DNA from: Aeromonas encheleia
Lineage (GTDB): Bacteria > Pseudomonadota > Gammaproteobacteria > Enterobacterales > Aeromonadaceae
Assembly (NCBI RefSeq): GCF_900637545.1
Contig: NZ_LR134376.1
Coordinates: 208,501 to 272,500 of the forward strand
Length of the DNA stretch: 64,000 nucleotides
Reading direction: 5' to 3'
This document shows positions 17,560 to 25,906 of the stretch, piece after piece. Numbering within the stretch: position 1 is the first letter of the stretch; every line of letters starts with the position of its first letter. A program made the translations under genes and the position numbers. The notes under the pieces were generated by a model. It saw only the letters and a program-made list of their open reading frames with translations. It was not told the origin of the DNA and did not search any database.

Positions 17560-18558
17560 TTACAACATGCCCGGTACAGCGGCCTTCATCTCGGCCGACC
17601 AGACGCCGACCTGGACCTGACCTATGTGCTCCTTTTGCAGCAGCAACATGGCCAGACGGGATTGGCCTATGCCGCCCCCTATGGTCTGCGGCATCTCTCC
17701 TGCCAGCAGTGCCTGGTGCCAGTCGTACTGCAGGCGATCCTCATCCCCTGTGGTGGCGAGCTGGCGACGCAGCGCCTCGGCATCGACCCGGATCCCCATG
17801 GAGGAGATCTCGAAGCTGTCTTCCAGCACCGGGTTCCACACCAGGATGTCGCCGTTCAGCCCCGCCAGACCCTGGCCGAGATCGTTCTCGCTGCTCCAGT
17901 CGTCGTAGTCCGGGGCACGCACGTCGTGGCGCTCGCCGTGGGACAGGGCGCCGCCGATGCCGATGAGGAACACGGCCCCCAGCTCCTTGGCGATGGCGCG
18001 CTCACGGCCCTTGGCATCCAGATCCGGGTAACGGCTCAGCAGCTCTTCGCTGTGCAGGAACTGGATCTCGCTCGGCAGGAAGGGGGTCAGCTCGTGCTCT
18101 GCACAGACGGCGCGCTCGGTGGCCTTGATGGCGGCCCAGATGCCGCGCACCGTCTCCTGCAGGTAGGCCAGATCCCGGCGCTCGCTCGGCATCACCTTCT
18201 CCCAGTCCCACTGATCCACATAGACGGAGTGGATGGGGGTGAGCCTGTCTTCGTCCGGGCGCAGCGCCTTCATGTGGGTGTAGATGCCTTCACCCGGGCC
18301 GAAGCCGAAGCGGCCAAGGGTCTGGCGCTTCCATTTGGCCAGGGAGTGCACCACCTCGTAGCTGTGCTCCGGCAGGGTCTTCACCTTGACCTGCACCGCA
18401 TGCTCACAGCCGGAGAGGTTGTCCTGAGTGCCATCACCGACCCGGCTCAGTATGGGGGCTTGCACCTCCATCAGACCGAGCTGCTGGGCGAGCTGGCGGG
18501 AGAACATCTCTTTGACGAAGCTGATCTGTTGTTGGCTGCGAATGTAGTGCTGTTTCAT
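17560..18558 (-). CDS. asnA: Aspartate-ammonia ligase (asparagine synthetase A)
   Basis: Makes L-asparagine from aspartate, ammonia and ATP. 332 residues (E. coli 330). Class II synthetase-like fold with [49 protein letters not shown] and [14 protein letters not shown]. The start [17 protein letters not shown] matches E. coli; the frame remains open upstream by 25 codons, but AGGT 8 nt before this ATG and homology favour it. Divergent from asnC, its known activator in E. coli, which senses asparagine. Confidence 0.96.
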   Translation of the reverse strand: MKQHYIRSQQQISFVKEMFSRQLAQQLGLMEVQAPILSRVGDGTQDNLSGCEHAVQVKVKTLPEHSYEVVHSLAKWKRQTLGRFGFGPGEGIYTHMKALRPDEDRLTPIHSVYVDQWDWEKVMPSERRDLAYLQETVRGIWAAIKATERAVCAEHELTPFLPSEIQFLHSEELLSRYPDLDAKGRERAIAKELGAVFLIGIGGALSHGERHDVRAPDYDDWSSENDLGQGLAGLNGDILVWNPVLEDSFEISSMGIRVDAEALRRQLATTGDEDRLQYDWHQALLAGEMPQTIGGGIGQSRLAMLLLQKEHIGQVQVGVWSAEMKAAVPGML

Positions 18559-18711
18559 GGGAAATACCTGTTTCAAACCCGTTGGATGTAGCGATTCTTC
18601 AACAGATGGCGTACTAAATTCAATATTCGACAATAGAAATAGGCTTTACGTATTTTTTTGTTCAAAATGTTCGGGGTATTACTGAGATATCGTTAACGGG
18701 AGTGCAAAAAA
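18559..18711. promoter_or_regulatory. asnA-asnC divergent promoter region
   Basis: 153 bp, AT-rich (T-run at 18652-18660), between the two divergently read genes. By analogy with E. coli it should contain the AsnC sites that activate asnA and repress asnC. I cannot define the exact operator. Confidence 0.55.
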
Positions 18712-19173
18712 GTGCCAGAAAATTATCGGATCGATAATCTCGATCAGGCCATCCTCACCGCCCTGATGGACAATGCGCGCATTCCTTATGCCGAGCTGGC
18801 CAAACAGCTGCTGGTCAGCCCGGGCACCATCCATGTGCGGGTGGAGAAGATGAAGCAGGCGGGGATCATCGAGGGCACCAGGGTGCAGGTGAATGCGAAG
18901 AAGCTGGGCTACGACGTCTGCTGCTTCATCGGCATCAATCTCAAGAGTGCGAAAGATTACCCCTCGGCGCTGGCCAAGCTGCAGGCGCTGGACGAGGTGG
19001 TGGAGGCCTATTACACCACGGGCCACTACAGCATCTTCATGAAGGTGATGACCCGCTCCATCGACGAGCTGCAGACGGTGCTGATCCACAAGATCCAGAC
19101 CATAGACGAGATCCAGTCCACCGAGACCCTGATCTCGTTGCAGAACCCTATCCTGCGGGATGTTAAACCCTGA
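18712..19173 (+). CDS. asnC: Lrp/AsnC-family regulator AsnC
   Basis: 153 residues (E. coli 152). N-terminal helix-turn-helix (AELAKQLLVSPGTIHVRVEKMKQAG) and C-terminal RAM ligand-binding domain (CCFIGINLKSAKDYPSALAKL, EAYYTTGHYSIFMKV, IDEIQSTETLISLQNPI). Start GTG with GGGAG about 9 nt upstream. Its partner gene asnA is divergent. The last 8 bases fall in an inverted repeat shared with the converging gene. Confidence 0.95.
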   Translation: MPENYRIDNLDQAILTALMDNARIPYAELAKQLLVSPGTIHVRVEKMKQAGIIEGTRVQVNAKKLGYDVCCFIGINLKSAKDYPSALAKLQALDEVVEAYYTTGHYSIFMKVMTRSIDELQTVLIHKIQTIDEIQSTETLISLQNPILRDVKP

Positions 19174-19200
19174 TCACCTCTGTGGCCGAGGATCAGGGTT
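19166..19200. terminator. Inverted repeat between converging asnC and solute-binding-protein genes
   Basis: AACCCTGATC / GATCAGGGTT, a perfect 10-bp stem with a 15-nt loop. It includes the stop codons of both genes (TGA 19171-19173 on plus, TGA 19195-19193 on minus). There is no T tract. Likely a shared 3' hairpin. Confidence 0.55.
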
Positions 19201-19975
19201 CGAGATAGGGGATGCCGTATCTGTCGTAGAGGGCCTTGAGGCGACCGTCCTGCTTCATGCGCAGCAGTTCGGCGTCGTAGGCCGCCATCAGGGCCGGGGT
19301 CTGCTCATCGGCGCGGGCCTTGCACCAGACATGGTAGTAGGGGTTGGTCTTGAGCGGCTTCGGCAGGTAGCCGAGTTTGTCTTCCAGGTGCTCCTTCCTG
19401 ATCTGGCCGAAGGCGGTCACCAGTGACATGGGCACCAGATCGATGCGGCCGGCGACCAGCTTGCGCAGCTGCAACTGGTTGAGGGGGATCTGCTGGAAGT
19501 GGTAGTCGGGATCCTGCTCGGCGGCGCTCAGCTCAGGGGTGTAGGCGTAATCCTTGGTGATGCCGATGCGCCAGGGCTTGAGGTCTGCCAGGGTCTCGTA
19601 GTGGATCTTGTCCAGGTCGGCCTTGCGCGCGAAGAAGTGCCAGCTGTGGCGGATATGGGCCTGTTTGGGGTAGATCAGATAGCTCTCCCGCTCCGGTTTG
19701 TGGGAGAGGCTCATCAACAGATCATACTCACCCATCTTGGCGTTGCGGGTGAGCCTGGCCCCCGAATCGGTCAGCTCTATCCTGATGGGCACCTTGAGGG
19801 CGCCGAAGATGGCGGTCACCAGATCCACATCCAGGCCATAGGGCCTGGCGGCGGCATCCAGCGACTTCAGCGGTGCTTCCAGGGTGCCGCCGATGACCAG
19901 CTCCTTGGCCGACAGCCAACAGGGCAGCAACAGGCAGAGCAGAAGCAAGCTGCGCAAATCACATCTCCTACGCAT
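19193..19975 (-). CDS. Orphan periplasmic solute-binding protein, family 3
   Basis: 260 residues with a Sec signal peptide (cleavage probably after CWLSA) and a type-3 (amino-acid-type) binding fold: KELVIGGTLEAPLKSLD, GLDVDLVTAIFGALKVPIRI, GEYDLLMSLSHKPERESYLIYP, ADLKPWRIGITKDY, ending LKALYDRYGIPYLEP. No lipobox. No permease or ATPase genes are nearby, so it either serves a distant transporter or acts as a stand-alone sensor-like protein. The ligand is unknown. Confidence 0.75.
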   Translation of the reverse strand: MRRRCDLRSLLLLCLLLPCWLSAKELVIGGTLEAPLKSLDAAARPYGLDVDLVTAIFGALKVPIRIELTDSGARLTRNAKMGEYDLLMSLSHKPERESYLIYPKQAHIRHSWHFFARKADLDKIHYETLADLKPWRIGITKDYAYTPELSAAEQDPDYHFQQIPLNQLQLRKLVAGRIDLVPMSLVTAFGQIRKEHLEDKLGYLPKPLKTNPYYHVWCKARADEQTPALMAAYDAELLRMKQDGRLKALYDRYGIPYLEP

Positions 19976-20037
19976 GGGGCGGGTTCACCTGCATTTGGGT
20001 ATATTGGCCGGCAGATAGGCAACAGAGGCGACCCCGG

Positions 20038-20574
20038 ATGGCAAATCCTGAAGTAGAAAGTGAACTGGACCTGATCGACAAATGTTCGGTCTGTCTCTAT
20101 CGTCTCGGCTTGAGTCTGGCAGCTTTGCTGCTGTTGTGTCGAGGGGGGAGCCTGCTGATCGGGCAGGATTTTTTACCTCAACGCCTCTGGCTGACGGCGC
20201 TGGTGGTGGCGAGCGGCCTGTGCGGGTTCTGCCTGCACATCTATGACAAGCGAGTCCGTTTCCTGCTGCAGGGATTGGGCTGGGGCGGGTTGATGCTGGC
20301 GGCCTGCGGCGCACCTGATGCGCTGGTGCTGGGGGCCGGGCTGGCAACGCTCTCCGGCTTGGCGTTCAAGGAGCAGTTCTGCTTCGCCATCCCCGGCATC
20401 AAGGCGGTGCCCCTGTTGCTGCCGCTGCTATGGCTGCTGGAGTGGATCCGGCTCGACTGGGCCGCCGCCCTGGTGGCCCTGACGTGCGGCCTGCTGCTCT
20501 GTCTGCTCAGCCTGGCCAAGTGGCGGATGCCCCTGCACTTCGATATCGGTGACAGGGGGCGCTATCAGCTCTAG
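20038..20574 (+). CDS. DUF2301-type integral membrane protein
   Basis: 178 residues with about five or six hydrophobic helices and a short soluble N terminus (MANPEVESELDLIDKC). The segment GLAFKEQFCFAIPGIKAVPLLLPLLWL resembles the DUF2301 family of unknown function. SD GAGG 9 nt upstream. Its stop TAG overlaps the stop of the converging CBS gene within CTAG. Confidence 0.6.
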   Translation: MANPEVESELDLIDKCSVCLYRLGLSLAALLLLCRGGSLLIGQDFLPQRLWLTALVVASGLCGFCLHIYDKRVRFLLQGLGWGGLMLAACGAPDALVLGAGLATLSGLAFKEQFCFAIPGIKAVPLLLPLLWLLEWIRLDWAAALVALTCGLLLCLLSLAKWRMPLHFDIGDRGRYQL

Positions 20575-20975
20575 GTGGCCTGACAGCTCTTCATCTGCCG
20601 GTTGAGTGCCTGCAGCACCAGTGGGCGGCTGATGATGCCGATCACCTTGCCTTGCTGCAACACGGGGTAGATCTTGGGCTTGGAGCCCGTCATCTGGCGC
20701 GCGAGATCCAGGATGCTGTCATCCGGTGCGACCGAGAGCGGCGTGTGGCTCATCAGATCCTCCACCCGGGTGCGGCTGTCACAGTGATAGCTGCCGGTGA
20801 GCAGGCTGGGAATGCAGTCCTGCTCGGAGAGAAAACCGATCAGCTGCTGGCGCTCGTCGAGCACCGGCAGCCCGCTCAATCCGGCCTGGTGCAAGCGGTC
20901 CAGCGCCTCGGCCAGGCCGAGTTGGGGGCTGAGTGAGTGGGTCAGGCGCTGCATATGATCGCGAACTTGTAGCAT
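20571..20975 (-). CDS. CBS-domain pair protein
   Basis: 134 residues made almost wholly of two CBS repeats (about 5-65 and 70-128): GLSGLPVLDERQQLIGFLSEQD, then VEDLMSHTPLSVAPDDSILDLARQM and KIYPVLQQGKVIGIISRP. Such proteins bind adenine nucleotides or NAD. No effector domain is fused. The start MLQVRDHMQ is chosen over an in-frame extension whose residues are basic and unlike the family. Confidence 0.8.
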   Translation of the reverse strand: MLQVRDHMQRLTHSLSPQLGLAEALDRLHQAGLSGLPVLDERQQLIGFLSEQDCIPSLLTGSYHCDSRTRVEDLMSHTPLSVAPDDSILDLARQMTGSKPKIYPVLQQGKVIGIISRPLVLQALNRQMKSCQAT

Positions 20976-21130
20976 GATGGTGGCTCCATAAGATTCAATG
21001 AGGCCACTATGCCCTTGCCCCCGACGACGCGGCCAATGGGTTCTGCCTCGGGCATTGATAGGCAAATGACAGCAGCATCATCTTGCCCGAGAAAGGTTGG
21101 CCAGGATGGTTAATGACACAAGGAGAGGCT

Positions 21131-21835
21131 ATGCGTGCATTGGTGACGGGCTGTGGCCGCCGACTGGGTTTCTACCTGTGCGAGCAACTGGTGGCTGCGG
21201 GTTGGCAGGTGACGGGCAGTTATCGCAGCGAGCGCCCCGAGCTGGCCCATCTGCGGGCCTTGGGGGTGGAGTTGGTGCAGGCGGACTTTGCGCAGGCAGC
21301 GGAGGTCGAGCGGATGATCGGGGCGATCAGCGCCCATGACGATCTGGCGCTGATCATCCACAATGCCTCGGCGTTTGAACCAGAGGCCAGCGAGCCGGCG
21401 GCGCAGCTCGCCCAGTTCGAGCTGTTCTACCGGGTGCACATGGCGGCGCCATTCCAGCTCAACCGCGCGCTGGCGCCCCGGCTGGCCCGCCATGACAACG
21501 CCAGCATCATCCACATCACCGATATCTATATTCATGCCCCTGCGCCGCAGTTTGCCGCCTATGTGGCCACCAAGGCGGGGGCTCATTCGCTCGCCATGAG
21601 CTTTGCCCGCGAGCTGGCCCCGGCCGTGCGGGTCAACACCATAGAGCCGGGCCCCATAATGTTTCTCGATGAACACGGCGACGCCTGGCGCCAGCAGGTG
21701 CTGTCCAGGACGCCGCTGGCCAGGGAGGGGGGCCTTGAGCCCATCTGGCAGGCGGTCACACTGCTGATGACCAATGACTATATGACGGGGGCCAGTATCA
21801 GAGTGGACGGTGGCCGGGCCCTGGCCGTCATCTAG
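21131..21835 (+). CDS. folM: Short-chain dehydrogenase, dihydromonapterin/dihydrofolate reductase (FolM-like)
   Basis: 234 residues. Pteridine-reductase-type SDR: N-terminal GCGRRLG in place of the usual TGxxxGxG, IIHNASAF, and catalytic YVATKAG (Tyr, Lys). C-terminal TGASIRVDGGRAL. E. coli FolM (240 aa) reduces dihydromonapterin with NADPH. SD AGGAGAGGCT directly before the ATG. It converges on an HPPK-like gene 9 bp away, which supports a pterin role. Confidence 0.8.
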   Translation: MRALVTGCGRRLGFYLCEQLVAAGWQVTGSYRSERPELAHLRALGVELVQADFAQAAEVERMIGAISAHDDLALIIHNASAFEPEASEPAAQLAQFELFYRVHMAAPFQLNRALAPRLARHDNASIIHITDIYIHAPAPQFAAYVATKAGAHSLAMSFARELAPAVRVNTIEPGPIMFLDEHGDAWRQQVLSRTPLAREGGLEPIWQAVTLLMTNDYMTGASIRVDGGRALAVI

Positions 21836-21844
21836 GCGCTCAGG

Positions 21845-22390
21845 CTAGTGATGACGGGTGGCGACATGGCGGGGATCGGCGTCCGGGTGGACGATGACCT
21901 GGCCCTGCTCACGCTCTGGTTGCCAGAGATCGACGGGGGCCTGACCAAAGCGCTGCTCCACAAACACCTTGCTGCTGTGCAGGCGCAGCACCACCTTGGG
22001 ATCCTGCACCTGACCGCCGCCATGGCACTCGGCCAGCAACTCGCAAAGGTAGGCATCCACCTGGCTGCCGGCGAAGTCCGCCACCGGGCCGCTGGCCAGG
22101 ATGTCGATATCCAGCGGTCGGTCCGTCACCTTGCAGTGGGGATTGCTGCGATCCCGGCCGTGGGCCAGCTCCATGCTGACGAATTCGGCCTTCAGTTGGG
22201 GCGGCGACAGCTCGCTCTCGACGATGAACAGACAGTTGAGGAAGTCGTGGCGCGAGCGCATGCCCACCGGCTTGGTCTGGATCACCGAACTCAGGCGCAG
22301 GTGACCGAAGCGCGCCAGCAGCTCCCCCACGGCCAGGCTGACGTGATGGGCGGGGTCAAGATTTGAGCCAATACTGCACAGGTAGAACAT
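21845..22390 (-). CDS. HPPK-like pterin pyrophosphokinase (FolK family)
   Basis: 181 residues. N-terminal FYLCSIGSNLDP matches the HPPK GSN motif, and DRPLDIDILASG matches the catalytic signature with the two magnesium-binding aspartates. Family reaction: ATP-dependent pyrophosphorylation of 6-hydroxymethyl-dihydropterin. The canonical folK usually sits with pcnB and panBC, which are absent here, so this may be a second copy. The start is the second ATG, because AAGGA lies 9 nt upstream of it and touches the first. Confidence 0.75.
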   Translation of the reverse strand: MFYLCSIGSNLDPAHHVSLAVGELLARFGHLRLSSVIQTKPVGMRSRHDFLNCLFIVESELSPPQLKAEFVSMELAHGRDRSNPHCKVTDRPLDIDILASGPVADFAGSQVDAYLCELLAECHGGGQVQDPKVVLRLHSSKVFVEQRFGQAPVDLWQPEREQGQVIVHPDADPRHVATRHH

Positions 22391-22445
22391 GCTTGCCATT
22401 CCTTTGGTTGGTCTCGTCTGAAATATATACGCAGCTCACGGTTAT

Positions 22446-22478
22446 CAGATTTACTATGAATTAACATAGTTTTATCTG
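22446..22478. promoter_or_regulatory. Extended dyad in the folK-like / ynhF divergent region
   Basis: Core inverted repeat ACTATG-AATTAA-CATAGT (22453-22470), flanked by CAGAT on the left and ATCTG on the right, giving near symmetry over 33 bp. AT-rich and placed between divergent genes, so an operator is plausible; the protein is unknown. Confidence 0.35.
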
Positions 22479-22515
22479 TTGTGATCCAACTCTGATTGGC
22501 AGAAAGGAGGTTTGC

Positions 22516-22608
22516 ATGAGTGTTGAGCTGAAATGGGCGCTGTTGACCGCCTCCGGGGCCCTGGCAGTGATCCTGATCATCTGTGTGGCATCCGTCGGAC
22601 TGGCGTGA
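22516..22608 (+). CDS. ynhF: YnhF-family small membrane protein
   Basis: 30 residues: a short polar start MSVELKWALLT followed by one hydrophobic helix ending ICVASVGLA. E. coli YnhF (29 aa) begins MSTDLKFSLVT and has the same single-helix layout. The SD AAAGGAGG is nearly perfect, 5-6 nt before the ATG, and a terminator follows 22 bp after the stop. Function unknown. Confidence 0.82.
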   Translation: MSVELKWALLTASGALAVILIICVASVGLA

Positions 22609-22624
22609 GCGCCGTCCCCGCATT

Positions 22625-22660
22625 GCATCAAACCGGCCACTCGGCCGGTTTTGCTTTTTG
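22625..22660 (+). terminator. Intrinsic terminator of ynhF
   Basis: AACCGGCC / GGCCGGTT with an ACTC loop, followed by TTGCTTTTTG. An outer pairing of GCATCAAA with TTTTTGATGC can extend it. Confidence 0.85.
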
Positions 22661-22710
22661 ATGCAGTGCGGATATGCTGGGCCCCCCATGAAGAGTCGAG
22701 ACAGCACAAG

Positions 22711-24111
22711 ATGACCAAGGTACGCCCCCGTTCCCTGCTACAGGTGGTATTGATGGGCTTCGTCCTGGTCCTGATGCCCCTGGGGGGCATGATCTGGCAC
22801 GACAGCCAGGCCTTATCTCACCTGAGTCAGCTGACCAGTGACGAGCTGGAGCGGGCGGTGCGCGATACCCGCCGGGCGACCCTGCTCACGACCCAGGCCG
22901 TCGATCTGGAGCGCACCCTGCGGCGTTACGCGGTGCTGGGGGATGATCGCATCCTCGCCAGCTACCAGCAGCAGCTGGCGAACTACCGCGAGCTGCTCGC
23001 CACCCATCAGCAATCCATCCCGGATGTGGCCGCCTATGCCGGCCTCGAGACCTCGCTGGCCTGGCTGGATGACTTGCAGGACTTGCGCAAGGCGAAGAGC
23101 GATGCGACCAGCCCCAAGTTCGATCAATTCAACCAGCTCAGCCAGCAACTGGAGGTGATCACCCGCAGCCAGGTCGATGAACACGTGGTGCGCATGCGAA
23201 CCGCCATCGCCGATCTGAGGACCGAGATCTGGTGGGCCAGCGGCTTCGTGGCCGTGCTGAGTCTGCTGCTGGTGCTGCTGTTTACCTATCTGATCATCCA
23301 CCCGGTACGTCAGATTGAGTCGCGGATCCTGAGCCTGGGGGCCGGCGTGGAGCCGGACAAGCGCCCGGTCGACGGCCCGGCCGAACTGGTGCTGCTGGGG
23401 GAGCGGATCGGCTGGTTGCACGATAGGCTTAAAGAGCTGGAGCAACAGAAGTATCAGTTCCTGCGCCACGTCTCCCACGAGCTGAAGACGCCGCTCGCGG
23501 TGCTGCGGGAGGGGGCGGATCTGCTGTCAGAACAGCTGGTGGGTCCGCTCAACCCGGATCAGCAGGAGATCTGCCAGATGCTGGAGGAGAACAGCCGCCG
23601 GCTGCAGACCCTGATCGAGCGGCTGCTCGACTTCAACCGCCTCAGCCAGCAGGAGGTCTTCAGCCTGACGCCGGTGCCGTTGACCCCCTTGCTGAATGAA
23701 CTGTTGACAGAATACCGGTTGGCACTGGAATCCAAACAAATCAGTGTACACTTGCCGGCCGAGCCCATCAGCCTGCAGGCCGAACCCTATCGCCTGCGAC
23801 TCATCCTCGATAACCTGTTCTCCAACGCGGTCAGCTATGGCGCCAAGGGCGGCCAGATCTGGATCCGGGCGGGGGCAGACGCCAGCGGTGGCTGGCTGGA
23901 GGTGGCCAACGAAGGGCCCGTCATCCCGCAGGCCGAGCAGGAGCGGATCTTCGAGCCGTTCGAGCAGGGCAGCACGGTGCGGCAAGGACTGCTGAAGGGG
24001 TCTGGCATGGGCCTCTCCATCGCCCGCGAGTCGGCGATGAGCCTGGGGGGAGAGCTTAAATTGATTGAAGATGAACAGGCTGATGTCTGTTTCCGGTTGG
24101 ATCTGAAGTGA
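22711..24111 (+). CDS. glrK: Sensor histidine kinase GlrK (QseE)
   Basis: 466 residues: a transmembrane helix (about 12-32), a periplasmic helical domain (about 35-175), a second helix (about 178-202), HAMP, HisKA with RHVSHELKTPLAVLREG, and HATPase with N box NLFSNAVSYG and G box KGSGMGLSIA. The first G box is altered (NEGP in place of DxGxG). Order glrK-qseG-glrR matches E. coli, where the system reports envelope stress and drives the GlmY small RNA. Overlaps qseG by 4 nt. The SD is weak; the homologous N terminus starts here. Confidence 0.9.
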   Translation: MTKVRPRSLLQVVLMGFVLVLMPLGGMIWHDSQALSHLSQLTSDELERAVRDTRRATLLTTQAVDLERTLRRYAVLGDDRILASYQQQLANYRELLATHQQSIPDVAAYAGLETSLAWLDDLQDLRKAKSDATSPKFDQFNQLSQQLEVITRSQVDEHVVRMRTAIADLRTEIWWASGFVAVLSLLLVLLFTYLIIHPVRQIESRILSLGAGVEPDKRPVDGPAELVLLGERIGWLHDRLKELEQQKYQFLRHVSHELKTPLAVLREGADLLSEQLVGPLNPDQQEICQMLEENSRRLQTLIERLLDFNRLSQQEVFSLTPVPLTPLLNELLTEYRLALESKQISVHLPAEPISLQAEPYRLRLILDNLFSNAVSYGAKGGQIWIRAGADASGGWLEVANEGPVIPQAEQERIFEPFEQGSTVRQGLLKGSGMGLSIARESAMSLGGELKLIEDEQADVCFRLDLK

Positions 24112-24629
24112 AGTTCAAAATGAAACGATTTGTTGTTCCCGCATTGATGATGAGCCTGCTCTCGGGTTGTTCCCTGCTGCCGTCGTCCAGTCTGACGGCG
24201 CCGTCGGAGCAGGCCCTCGCCAAGCGGATGGAATTTGCCAATAAAGAGATGCAGGTCCGCCTGCAATACTCGGACTGGCTGCTGGCCAGCCACCCTCAGC
24301 AACGGGTGCAGGAGCGCCAGCGCCTGACCGGTGCCACCGACCTCGAGAGCCGGGTCAACCTGGCCATGGTCAACACCCATCCCTCCGAGTCGGTGGCGAG
24401 CCGCCGGGCCGGGCTGGATCAGCTCAAGTCCCTGCTGCCCGAACTCGGCCTGGACGCCCAGGCCTTCCTGCGCAGCTGGATTGCCCTCGGCGAGGAGCTG
24501 CTGGCCCGTGACAGCCGCCGCGACGATCAGAGTCAGGAGGTGCAGCGCCTGCGTCGCCAGATCGAGCAGCTCAGCGCCATCGATGAGCAGCTGAACCAGC
24601 GCAAACTCAATGGCGGGACCCAGCCATGA
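24108..24629 (+). CDS. qseG: Outer-membrane lipoprotein QseG
   Basis: 173 residues. Lipobox LLSGC after a short basic signal peptide (MKRFVVPALMMSLLSGC); the remainder is soluble and helical with a C-terminal coiled-coil-like EVQRLRRQIEQLSAIDEQLNQRK. In E. coli QseG binds and activates the sensor kinase encoded just upstream. A GTG start overlapping the glrK stop (GTGA) is used here; an ATG 12 nt later is equally plausible and gives the same mature protein. Confidence 0.85.
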   Translation: MKFKMKRFVVPALMMSLLSGCSLLPSSSLTAPSEQALAKRMEFANKEMQVRLQYSDWLLASHPQQRVQERQRLTGATDLESRVNLAMVNTHPSESVASRRAGLDQLKSLLPELGLDAQAFLRSWIALGEELLARDSRRDDQSQEVQRLRRQIEQLSAIDEQLNQRKLNGGTQP

Positions 24630-25906
24630 GCCGCATCCTGCTGGTCGATGACGACGCCAGCCTGCTCAAGCTGATGAGTATGCGGCTGCGCAGCCAGGGC
24701 TATGAGGTGGATACCGCCGACAGCGCCGAAGGGGCGCTGGACAGGCTGCGCCAGCAGCGCGCCGATCTGGTGCTGAGCGACTTGCGGATGGGGGGCATGG
24801 ATGGACTGGCGCTGTTCGAGCGGATCCAGTCCCAGTGGCTCGGCATGCCGGTCATCATCATGACCGCCCACGGCACCATTCCCGACGCCATTCAGGCGAC
24901 CCGCTCCGGGGTGTTCAGCTTTCTCACCAAGCCCATCGACAAGGATGAGCTGCTCGCCACCATAGAGCATGCCCTCAGCCTGACCCGACCGAAGCAGCAG
25001 CGGGAGTGGCAGTCCCTTATCCAGACCCGCAATCCGCAGATGGAGCAGTTGCTGATCCAGGCGAGCAGCATCGCCACCATGGAGGTGCCTGTGTTGATCC
25101 TGGGCCCTTCCGGCTCCGGCAAGGGGGTGATGACCCAGGCCTTGCACCAGGCCAGCAACCGCCACGACAAGCCGCTGCACGCCATCAACTGTGCGGCCCT
25201 GCCCTGGCCAGCGCTGGATCTGCAGCTGTTCGGGGAAGATGGTCAGTCCGGTCTGTTCGCCCAGGCCAAGGGCGCGACCCTGTTCCTGGATGAGATTGGC
25301 AACCTGTCCGAGTCACTGCAGGCCAAGCTGCTACAGGTGCTGGCGGAGTATGGCCAGGGCACCCCCGAGGTGCGGGTCATCAGCTCAAGCCACCAGGATC
25401 TGGTCACGGCGATGGAGGAGGGGCGCTTTCGGGAGGATCTCTTCTACCGGCTCAACGTGGCCAACATCACCCTGCCGCCCCTCAGCGCCCGCAGCGAGGA
25501 CATCCCGTTGCTGGCCCGTCAGGCGCTGGATGAATACCGCAGCCGCCACGACAGCTGCGCCGCGCTCGGCTTCTCGCCGGAGGCGCTGGCCCTGCTGGCG
25601 GCGGCGGCCTGGCCCGGCAACGTACGCCAGCTCTATGGGGTGGTGGAACAGCTCGCCAGCCTCTGCTGCAGCCCGGTGATCGGGGCCGCCATGGTCGAGT
25701 CGGCCCTGAGTGGCGGGGTGGGTGGCATCCCCTCGTTCAACGAGGCGCGTGCCGAGTTCGAGAAGGAGTACCTGATCCGCCTGCTGCGCACCACAGAGGG
25801 CAACGTGACCCTGGCGGCCAATATGGCGGGCCGCAACCGTACCGATTTCTACAAGCTATTGAATCGACACGGTATTGAGGCGGCGAACTTCAAGTCGAAG
25901 GGGTAA
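24626..25906 (+). CDS. glrR: GlrR (QseF)-type response regulator lacking the GAFTGA loop
   Basis: 426 residues (E. coli 444). Receiver domain with phospho-acceptor Asp52 (VLSDLRMGGMDG) and Lys102; AAA+ domain with Walker A GPSGSGKG at 160-167, Walker B TLFLDEIG (218-225), arginine-finger region FREDLFYRLN and sensor WPGNVRQL; Fis-like HTH at the C terminus (GNVTLAANMAGRNRTDFYKLL). Where sigma-54 activators have LFGHxxGAFTGA followed by about 12 residues, this protein reads LFGEDGQSGLF, so loop 1 is shortened and GAFTGA is absent. The flanking sequence is intact, arguing against a sequencing error. It may act without sigma-54 contact. Confidence 0.88.
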   Translation: MSRILLVDDDASLLKLMSMRLRSQGYEVDTADSAEGALDRLRQQRADLVLSDLRMGGMDGLALFERIQSQWLGMPVIIMTAHGTIPDAIQATRSGVFSFLTKPIDKDELLATIEHALSLTRPKQQREWQSLIQTRNPQMEQLLIQASSIATMEVPVLILGPSGSGKGVMTQALHQASNRHDKPLHAINCAALPWPALDLQLFGEDGQSGLFAQAKGATLFLDEIGNLSESLQAKLLQVLAEYGQGTPEVRVISSSHQDLVTAMEEGRFREDLFYRLNVANITLPPLSARSEDIPLLARQALDEYRSRHDSCAALGFSPEALALLAAAAWPGNVRQLYGVVEQLASLCCSPVIGAAMVESALSGGVGGIPSFNEARAEFEKEYLIRLLRTTEGNVTLAANMAGRNRTDFYKLLNRHGIEAANFKSKG

